From the NCBI GenBank assembly GCA_009823505.1, contig VZQC01006589.1, positions 4,252,332 to 4,316,331 of the forward strand: a DNA stretch of 64,000 bases. The letters are read 5' to 3'. Each line of letters starts with the position of its first letter. The stretch's first letter is position 1. The stretch is from Rhizomys pruinosus (lineage: Eukaryota; Chordata; Mammalia; Rodentia; Spalacidae). Under the pieces are notes generated by a model. It saw nothing but the letters and a program-made list of their open reading frames with translations, did no database searches and was not told the origin of the DNA. Below, piece by piece: positions 56,365-64,000 of the stretch. The translations under genes were made by a program, and so were the position numbers.

Positions 56365-56535
56365 GATCCAGAGAGATGGCTCTACAGCTAAAGGTGTGTC
56401 ACCAAGGCTGATGACATGAGCTTGATTGCTGGGACCCACATGGTGTGGTGGAAGAAGTGAACTGACTCCTGAAAGTTGTCCTCTGACTTCCATGTGTACA
56501 CCACATCTCACGTGTACACACACACACACACAAAA
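56365..56535 (+). repeat. B3 SINE with CA tail
   Basis: ATCCAGAGAGATGGCTCTAC, TGATTGCTGGGACCCACATG and a CA run at 56516-56532. Confidence 0.65.
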
Positions 56536-56639
56536 TGTTTAATTAAACAGTTTTTTTATTTTTTAATTTATTTATTTTTAAGATGAGTCTTTATTTTTAT
56601 TATTTAAAAAAATTTTTAAATTTTAGTTATTTATTTTTT

Positions 56640-56872
56640 AAATTTTATTTTTGTATGTGTATGAATATACTATCTGCATGCAGGTTTGTGCACTCGTGTC
56701 ATGCAATGCCGCGGAGGTTAGAAGATGGTCTTGGATTCCCCTGGAACTGGAGTTCTCCTGGAATTGGAGTTATGGACAGTTCTTGGCCGCCATGTGGGTG
56801 CTGGGGATCGAACCTGGGTCCTCTGCAAGAGCAGTCAGTGCTCTTAACTGCTAGGCTATCTCTCCAGCCCCT
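56640..56872 (-). repeat. B2 SINE, long internal form
   Basis: TTTTGTATGTGTATGAATATAC to CTAGGCTATCTCTCCAGCCCC. Confidence 0.93.
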
Positions 56873-56875
56873 AAT

Positions 56876-57093
56876 TTTATTTATTTTTTATGTGTATGAA
56901 TGTACTGTCTGCATGTAAGTTTGTGCATCTGTGTCGTGCAATGCCGTGGAGGTCAGAAGAGGGCGTCGGACTCCCTTGGAACTGGAGTTAAGATGGTTCT
57001 TAGCCGCCATGTTGGTGCTGGTGCTGGGAATCGAACCCAGGTCCTCTGCAAGAGCAGTTGGTCCTCTTAACTGCTGAGCAATCTCTCCAACCC
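56876..57093 (-). repeat. B2 SINE, short form
   Basis: TTATGTGTATGAATGTACTGTC to CTGAGCAATCTCTCCAACCCC. Confidence 0.92.
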
Positions 57094-57094
57094 C

Positions 57095-58120
57095 TGGATA
57101 CGTTTTCTCTTATCAATGTAGTTCTTCATGCATTAACACTCATTTCCTCTAATTCCCTTCCTCTGTTACCTCTCAAAACTTCCATGCTTCTCTCAGCTTT
57201 ATGAAGTGGAAAGCAGAGGAAACAGGCAGCTGTGGTATTCCATGGGATATAAACAGAGGGAAATGAAAAGGAAAGAGATACTGCCTCACATTGCCATATA
57301 TCCTGGTTCTCAAGAACAGTGGTGCTTTATGCTCGCCATCACAACCTCATAGCTGACAGTGGTGCCTAAATCACAAGTATGCCATTTAGGTATGAAACTC
57401 TGGGACCACGAAAAAGTGAATTATGAAAACAATGCTCTAAAAGATTAGCCCAGATGGATTACAGGGGTAGTGGGGCTGGGGGCGAGGGAGGGGGAGGGAG
57501 GTAAACGAGTTAGGAGAAAACTTTAAGGATACAGTATGGATGACCACTAGAGAGCCTACCATTTTGTAGGTGTCTCATAAATGCTTGTTGAATGAATGAT
57601 CAGTGAACGAGATAGCAAAATCCTCTTCTTAGAAAGTGACAGGACAGAGAACAATGAAAGCAGGTTATTCTAAGAATGTGTTCATACTATCATGCTGGAT
57701 ACACAGATACAACCCCACAGAGTAACAAGATTAGTGATGTCACTAAGCTATATAGGGACATGAAAAAACACTCTAGATAAGGGGGTAAATAGTTATGAAT
57801 GAATATTTGAGAAAGATAAGACAGAAAGGACAGAGGAAGTAATAAAAACATCTAAATTTACTTAAACAGGGATACGGCTTAGAAGGGACAGGAATGGACA
57901 ATGAAATGTACCGGCATTCACTGTGAAAAGGACCAAGGTATTTCCATATAACCCAAGGAGGAAATGAGACTATACATGAGATCAGCAAGAGTTAACTTGA
58001 AGATCTGACCAAAAGGACACCTACCTTATGCTAGACTGGATGGGAATTCCCTTCGTGCTGTGGAAGACTTCCTAGGCACTCTGAGGGTGGGGTCTTGGCT
58101 TGAGAAGCAAAAGAAGAGAA
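57095..58120. other. Intergenic, mostly unique
   Basis: It includes a MIR 3' end (57555-57602, with CATAAATGCTTGTTGAATGA) and a G-rich patch at 57466-57502. No gene is recognised. Confidence 0.5.
57545..57602 (+). repeat. MIR 3' end
   Basis: TAGGTGTCTCATAAATGC and TTGTTGAATGAATGA are the familiar MIR terminus. Confidence 0.65.
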
Positions 58121-58127
58121 AGATGAG

Positions 58128-58130
<3 letters not shown>

Positions 58131-58169
<39 letters not shown>
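58131..58169. repeat. (GT)n microsatellite
   Basis: About 19 GT units. Confidence 0.95.
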
Positions 58170-58170
<1 letters not shown>

Positions 58171-58557
58171 TGGGGGGGTAGGGCAGTTGGGCATCTATGC
58201 CTCAAAGCACAAACTCAAGCAGGCCCTGAAAAGTATGAGAGCAAGATCAGGGATGCTGTATTATCCCTTTACCAGTCATCTGCCTGTTTGGAGTCCTCTG
58301 AGCAATGGTCCTGTGGTCCTTGGCTGTTAACTGCAGTATAGTGAGGAATAAGAAGAAATATCTAAAAATAAATTCAAGAGACAAATGAGTAAAATGTGTA
58401 AACTGAAAACAATAACAGAAAAAAACCAACAAAAATACATCAAGGGACTACTTGACCTTAGAGAGAAACAGGCCTTCAAGCTTATATCAGAAAGACATTT
58501 TATATAAATATATATATTTACATAAAACTTTCTGTGCTTTAAAAAATGAGAAAAGTG

Positions 58558-58785
58558 GGGCTGGAGAGATGGCCTAGCGGTTAAGAGTGCCGACTACTCT
58601 TGCAGAGGACCCGGGTTCGATCCCCAGCACCCACATGGCTGCTGAGAACCATCTTTAACTCCAGTTCCAGGGGAATCCGACACCCTCTTCTGACCTCTGC
58701 GGCATTGCACGACATGGGTGCACAGACCTGCATGCAGACAGTACATTCATACACATAGAGAAAAATAAATTAAAAAATTTTTTTT
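58558..58785 (+). repeat. B2 SINE, short form
   Basis: GGGGCTGGAGAGATGGCCTA to AGACAGTACATTCATACAC, then an A/T tail; AATGAGAAAAGT flanks it (58545 and 58788). Confidence 0.95.
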
Positions 58786-58800
58786 AAAATGAGAAAAGTT

Positions 58801-58927
58801 ATGCTGGGCATGGTGACACATGCCTTTAATCCCAGCAGAGGCGGGCGGATCTCTTGAGTTCAAGGCCAGACTGGTCTACATAGTGAGTTTCATGGAGCTA
58901 CAGGAAGACTCTGTCTCAAAAAGACAA

Positions 58928-58981
<54 letters not shown>
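58801..58981 (+). repeat. B1 SINE with (GA)n tail
   Basis: TGCTGGGCATGGTGACACATG to ACTCTGTCTCAAAAAGAC, with about 25 GA units at 58931-58980. Confidence 0.88.
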
Positions 58982-58985
<4 letters not shown>

Positions 58986-59479
58986 AATATAAGCTAGCAA
59001 TTGTCTTGCAATACAACTGCTGGTGTAAAGTCTTTACAGTCTCCTCACATGCAAAGCCTAAAGCCCTAAAAAGCAGGGCCTGTTACACTTGCCAGGGCTG
59101 CCACACAGTGTCTAACACAAACAGAGTTTAGTAAATATTATCTGCAATGTTAAGGATTCTAATACAGAAGTCACTTAAAATGGTGCAAAGTGAATCTACT
59201 GCAAATTACCACCATCATCTTACCTCCACTTGCTCATCCTGTTAAGACTCCACAGTCTAGACCTTTTCGTTGTGAGCCTTTATGGCTGCATCAGCTTCCC
59301 AGCCCATGACTCCAATATTCTAAATAGTATGTTTGCATTCTTGGTGACTTTATCTCAATATGACAGCTACAAGTCTACATTCCCTAAGAAACTGACCAAT
59401 CCCACTATTCAGAATGTTAGAGCTAGAAAGGACACGACATGCTAGACCTTTGGAGTTTTTCTAGTGTTTTGTTGTTTTG

Positions 59480-59625
59480 GTTTTTTTTTTTTTGAGACAG
59501 GGTTTCCCTGTAGCCCCAGCTGGCCTGGAATTCATTATGTAGATCACGTTGGCCTTGATCTCACATAGATCTACCTATCTTTGTCTCTGCCAGGATTAAA
59601 AGTGTGTCCCACCACACCTGACCTT
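59480..59625 (-). repeat. B1 SINE
   Basis: A poly-T, then GAGACAGGGTTTCCCTGTAG to CCACCACACCTGACC. Confidence 0.88.
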
Positions 59626-59629
59626 TTTG

Positions 59630-59690
59630 ATTTTTTTTTTTTTGAGACAGGGTCTAACTATGTCACGCAGGCTGGCCCAAAACTCATGGC
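59630..59690 (-). repeat. B1 SINE fragment
   Basis: A poly-T, then TTTGAGACAGGGTCTAAC and GGCTGGCCCAAAACTCATGG. Confidence 0.65.
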
Positions 59691-59792
59691 AATCCTGAGT
59701 GCTGGTCATTGCAAATGGTCACTACTATCCCTGATTCCAGCAATCCTGAGTGCTGGTCATTGCAAACATTCACTACTATCCCTGATTCCAAG
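59691..59792. repeat. 51-base tandem repeat, two units
   Basis: AATCCTGAGTGCTGGTCATT starts at 59691 and 59742. The units differ only at a few bases around position 28. The same pair is present in the 63.85-63.95 kb copy. Confidence 0.93.
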
Positions 59793-59838
59793 TCTTTCTT
59801 TTCTTTTTCTTTTTCTTTTTTTTTTTTTTTGTCTTTTT

Positions 59839-59839
59839 N
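59839..59839. other. Single-N contig join
   Basis: Copy 1 stops in GTCTTTTT; after N the sequence restarts at the tail of the B1/GA repeat that precedes copy 1. Confidence 0.92.
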
Positions 59840-60960
59840 AGACAGGAGAGACTGAGAGAGAGAATTGTTGAAATAAGAATGCAATTGGTCTTTTTGTTCG
59901 CAATACAATCTTGCTGTTGCCTCTGTTAAAGTTCTTTAAGTCTCCCTCCCTTCAGCCTATTAAGCCTCCAAAGGCCCTAAAAAAGCAGGGCCTGCTTAGT
60001 GTTTCTTGTGTTTACCACTTGCCACGGGTTTCCCCTTCTTCATACCAGTGTCCTATCTATCCATACCACACAAACAGAGTTTAGTAAATATTATCTGCAA
60101 TGTTAAGGATTCTAATACAGAAGTCACTTAAAATGGTGCAAAGTGAATCTACTGCAAATTACCACCATCATCTTACCTCCACTTGCTCATCCTGTTAAGA
60201 CTCCACAGTCTAGACCTTTTCGTTGTGAGCCTTTATTGGCTGCATCAGTTACCAGCCATGACTCCACTATCTTATTAATATGTATGTTTCGAATTCTTGA
60301 GCTGAACTTTTCTCACCTTCATCACTATGACAGCTACCAAGGTCCTCTAAATCTTACCATATTACAGAAACTGACCAATCCCCTATTCATGAATGTTTCT
60401 AGAGCGAGGAATTTTTTACGGGACACGACATGCTAGACTATCTTGAGTTTTTATATGTGTTTTATTTTTTGTGTTGGCTTTTTTTTTTTCTTTTTGTCCC
60501 TCTCGTATGCATCGGGCTTTATTCTAAGGTTAGCCCACCAGATGGGCCCCCTAGTCTTTATTTCTTCCACCCCCCTTCGCCTATTGTATCGCTCCCTCCG
60601 TATATACCTTATGTGTTTCTCTGGCACCCTTCATACTAACCTCGATCCGATGTTTACACACCAACCCCAACTTTCCTACCGCGTCTCTGCCAGGATTAAA
60701 AGGTGTCAAAATCTTATCAACCACACGCCAACCTTTCTCTCGCATTATTTTTTTTGTGTTGAGAACACTGCGGCACTACAATTCGTAGAAGCCACGGCTG
60801 CCATTTTCCAAAAACTCCATCGCCAACTTCGTACCTGTTGACTGGTCAATGTCATCGTCAATTATCGTGGTAACCTTCCTATACCCGATTCAAGTAATTA
60901 CTACTCCGCAGTGCTGTCAGTGCAAAATATTCCACCTTACCCCAATACCATGATACACAG
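59840..60960. repeat. Triplicated segment, copy 2 (error-rich)
   Basis: A clean anchor at about 60066-60235 is nearly identical to 59105-59272. Around it the match is broken by indels and substitutions that grow toward 60960. Confidence 0.85.
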
Positions 60961-61965
60961 AATTTATTTCTTTTTTCTTTCACTTTTATTTTATTTGTGA
61001 ACAGTACACTTTCTATATTACCAATAAAACAAACATGTAAATTTCAGGAGCAAGAGAGCACAGTTCTTGTAATCAAAATCAACTTGATATTCAATTCCCC
61101 TTCTTCTGTCTTCCTCCTCAATATCTAAGCCCCATTCCCACGCCCCCTACCATTTTCCTGGACGCTTTCCTTTTGTTCCCTTTTCTATATCCCCCTTTGG
61201 TCTTATTTTTCATTACCTCCTATTCCTCCATCTTATGTCTATGCCTTTACTCCACAGTCGCCCCCGCCGCTCATAGTTGCCACACTCTTTTCTGAATATT
61301 TACACACATCTTCTTACATTTGCAGTACTTTTGACCCTATTTCCCCCATCCTCCTTTGTCTTTTCTTTTCTGTCCTTTCTTCTCTACCCACCTTCGCCCT
61401 ATGTCTGATGCCCCAAGGCGTGTGCCGCAATTCACCCAGCACCGGCCTGTTTTGTCTTGTCACCTACTGTGTCCGAATTCATTACAATGTCCTTGTATCT
61501 CATTACACCAAATGGTTCAAGCAGATTGGCTTTCAAACGGAACACAGGATCCAGGCACACAGCCGGTGCATTTAAATTACACCTTATCAACGTCTCTTTC
61601 ATTGGTCTGATCCACCTAACGCTTTTAGTTAACACCTTTTCCGTCTACTAATTTTGTACTTTCCACACTGAATAACTCTTAAACTTTCACTACGTTTTGC
61701 CCCTCTGACTTGTGCGTACCCACCAGATTTCCCGCCACGGCCGCCACAAGTCATTCCTATTTTCCTTTCTTCTTGTCTAAAGTTATTTGTTTGTATTTTC
61801 AGATGATGAAGTCTAAACCTATCAACCTTTATCCTTATTCTTCTGCCAAAGGTAGCTTCACTACACAAACCGCTCTCAGACACCATTGAGCCTCTGTCGT
61901 GTCCTCCACCCCGTTATGTCCACCATTCTTTTTGCGGTTCAGCTGTGTGACCTTATCGCCTTCTT
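60960..61965. other. Uninterpretable T/C-rich stretch
   Basis: About 1 kb rich in short T/C runs with no repeat, exon or coherent frame. It follows the noisy copy directly, and base composition suggests low-quality consensus. Nothing here should be annotated as coding. Confidence 0.6.
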
Positions 61966-62094
61966 AATGGAGCCTTCAGTCACTGAAAACAGATATAATG
62001 ATGGAATTCTTGGGCACCTCAACTCCAAGGGTACACCCAGGGCAGTGTAATATCTTCGAATAACTTCTTTCCTGCAGAACTGTTAACAGCCAGT

Positions 62095-62205
62095 ACATTC
62101 ATTCCCATTCTCAAGATTGAGAAAGTGTAGTTCCCAGGGATTGAACAACTTGCCCTAGATCATTTAACTAGTGGGTAGCAGGATTCCCTGCCTGAAAGGA
62201 AAATC
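62095..62205 (+). repeat. MIR element
   Basis: CAAGATTGAGAAAGTGTAGTTC, GAACAACTTGCCCTAGATC and TTTAACTAGTGGGTAGCAGG are MIR core wording. Confidence 0.7.
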
Positions 62206-62230
62206 CTAATTCTACACATAGGGCGTCTCC

Positions 62231-62266
<36 letters not shown>

Positions 62267-62408
62267 TCTTTTTGAGACAGGGTCTCCCTATAGCCCCAGC
62301 TGTCCTGGAACTCACTCTGTAGACCAGGCTGGCCTTGAACTCACAAATATCCGCCTGCCTCTGCCTCCCAAATGCTAGGATTAAAGGCGTGCGCCACCAC
62401 GCCCGGCT
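62231..62408 (-). repeat. B1 SINE with long poly-T
   Basis: About 34 T, then GTCTTTTTGAGACAGGGTCTC to CACCACGCCCGGC. GAAGTCTCC after it resembles GGCGTCTCC before it. Confidence 0.95.
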
Positions 62409-62574
62409 GAAGTCTCCTTTTTTTACTTATTCTGTTGATATCTAACCTCTCCAAATCCTCTTCCACATGCAAAATGCACCCCAACTCGGAATTCTGTGCA
62501 ATGTTTCAAAAGTTTGCAACAGGTGAACAGGTAACTTAGCTGAATTAAATGTATTTAAGTACACTAGGATAGGG

Positions 62575-62880
62575 TGGAGGAGATGGCTCGGCAGCCTTTT
62601 TGGAACCCACCTAAAGGTGGACAGAGAGAACCAACTCCACAAAATTATGCTCTGACCTCCAAATCCATGCTGTGATATATGCTTGCAATATTTTTCACCC
62701 TCTATCAGACAGGAGAGGGATGGCGAGATGGTTCCATGGGTAAAAGCTCTTATAACCTATGCTCAGTCTTTGAAGCCCATGGTGGAAGGGGATCACCCAC
62801 TCCTAAAGTTGTCTTCTTACCTCCACATGTGGGTTGTGGCATATGTGTCAATTCTCACACACACTACACAATAATAAAAT
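62575..62880 (+). repeat. Two B3-like SINE fragments
   Basis: GGAGGAGATGGCTCGGCAG begins the first (62575-62680). GGCGAGATGGTTCCATGGG begins the second (62715-62880), which ends with ACACACACTACAC. Both are diverged. Confidence 0.55.
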
Positions 62881-62904
62881 AAATTGAAAAAGAGACGAGG
62901 AGGG

Positions 62905-63095
62905 CTGGGTGTATGGTACAGGCCTTTAATACTAGAACTGACAAGGCAGAGGTTGAGGCAGGCCTATCTCTGTGAGATTGAGGCCACCCTGGTCTACATA
63001 TCACTTCCCGGGCTACAGGGAAATCGTGTCTCAAAAAAATCCAGAGCAGGGTCGGGTGGGGAGAGGGGAGAGGAGAGAGGAGAGAGAGAAGGGGG

Positions 63096-63141
<46 letters not shown>
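62905..63141 (+). repeat. B1 SINE with (GA)n tail
   Basis: GGGCTGGGTGTATGGTACAGG to GGAAATCGTGTCTCAAAAAAA, noisy, then a GGGGAGAG and GA run (63055-63141). The B1 differs from the one preceding copy 1. Confidence 0.65.
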
Positions 63142-63146
<5 letters not shown>

Positions 63147-64000
63147 AATATAAGCTAGCAATTGTCTTGCAATACAACTGCTGGTGTAAAGTCTTTACAG
63201 TCTCCTCACATGCAAAGCCTAAAGCCCTAAAAAGCAGGGCCTGTTACACTTGCCAGGGCTGCCACACAGTGTCTAACACAAACAGAGTTTAGTAAATATT
63301 ATCTGCAATGTTAAGGATTCTAATACAGAAGTCACTTAAAATGGTGCAAAGTGAATCTACTGCAAATTACCACCATCATCTTACCTCCACTTGCTCATCC
63401 TGTTAAGACTCCACAGTCTAGACCTTTTCGTTGTGAGCCTTTATGGCTGCATCAGCTTCCCAGCCCATGACTCCAATATTCTAAATAGTATGTTTGCATT
63501 CTTGGTGACTTTATCTCAATATGACAGCTACAAGTCTACATTCCCTAAGAAACTGACCAATCCCACTATTCAGAATGTTAGAGCTAGAAAGGACACGACA
63601 TGCTAGACCTTTGGAGTTTTTCTAGTGTTTTGTTGTTTTGGTTTTTTTTTTTTTGAGACAGGGTTTCCCTGTAGCCCCAGCTGGCCTGGAATTCATTATG
63701 TAGATCACGTTGGCCTTGATCTCACATAGATCTACCTATCTTTGTCTCTGCCAGGATTAAAAGTGTGTCCCACCACACCTGACCTTTTTGATTTTTTTTT
63801 TTTTTGAGACAGGGTCTAACTATGTCACGCAGGCTGGCCCAAAACTCATGGCAATCCTGAGTGCTGGTCATTGCAAATGGTCACTACTATCCCTGATTCC
63901 AGCAATCCTGAGTGCTGGTCATTGCAAACATTCACTACTATCCCTGATTCCAAGTCTTTCTTTTCTTTTTCTTTTTCTTTTTTTTTTTTTTTGTCTTTTT
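63142..64000. repeat. Triplicated segment, copy 3
   Basis: Collinear with 58981-59838 and almost identical. The window ends exactly where copy 1 meets its N, so I cannot tell whether copy 3 continues. Confidence 0.95.

Larger units (their letters stand above)
58981..59838. repeat. Triplicated segment, copy 1
   Basis: The 858 bases match 63142-64000; the only difference I can see is one T in a poly-T run. A noisy third version starts near 59859. It ends at a single N. Confidence 0.95.

Noticed and set aside
61356..61651. Overlapping open frames of 64-84 codons
   Set aside because: They lie in the error-rich T/C stretch and share no motif with known proteins.

Overview
The window is nuclear DNA of a mouse-like (muroid) rodent. 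It is dense in B1, B2, B3 and ID short interspersed elements in both orientations, has older L1 and MIR remnants, and carries two KRAB/SCAN-type C2H2 zinc-finger genes with mammalian exon structure. B2 elements restrict it to mouse-like rodents; I cannot name the species.

Two genes can be recognised, both on the minus strand. The first is the ZNF660 (Zfp660) orthologue: one coding exon at 54484-55470, ten intact C2H2 fingers, 328 residues. The second is the ZNF197 (Zfp197/ZKSCAN9) orthologue: a CpG-rich promoter and probable non-coding first exon near 44.0-44.3 kb, a SCAN exon (38525-38914), two small linker exons (32179-32338 and 31771-31862), a KRAB-A exon (31205-31333) and a large zinc-finger exon (15950-18469). 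Phases agree across every junction I could read. The gene pair and its orientation match the human 3p21.31 zinc-finger cluster. The zinc-finger exon is frame-broken at several places, and the KRAB exon used by this gene copy has two extra bases. Both look like sequence error rather than gene decay, because the same noise runs through non-coding DNA nearby.

The largest structural feature is a 12-13 kb direct repeat. Bases 1-12403 (copy A) are collinear with about 18434-31603 (copy B), and both include the KRAB-A exon. Error-free islands identical in both copies alternate with noisy stretches. Copy A ends at a single N (12404) inside a B1 element. The simplest reading is two overlapping contigs placed end to end without merging, so the clean KRAB exon at 12011-12137 is probably the same exon as the one at 31205-31333. 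A similar join occurs at 59839, where a segment of about 0.86 kb appears three times (58981, about 59859, 63142). Three more single-N joins (40934, 46867, 51574) also fall inside SINEs. An 852-N gap lies at 9318-10169.

Layout: 1-12.4 kb, copy A (intron plus KRAB exon); 12.4-15.9 kb, sequence downstream of ZNF197; 15.95-18.47 kb, zinc-finger exon; 18.4-31.6 kb, copy B intron and KRAB exon; 31.7-44.3 kb, remaining ZNF197 exons, SINE-rich introns and promoter; 44.3-54.4 kb, intergenic, repeat-rich; 54.5-55.65 kb, ZNF660 exon; 55.7-64 kb, repeats and a badly resolved duplicated end.

The most biologically interesting repeat signal is a recurrent dimeric SINE in which the first ~110 bases of B2 are joined to a full B1 at nearly the same junction in at least five independent loci. 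I found no new enzymatic or defence system, and I do not claim one.
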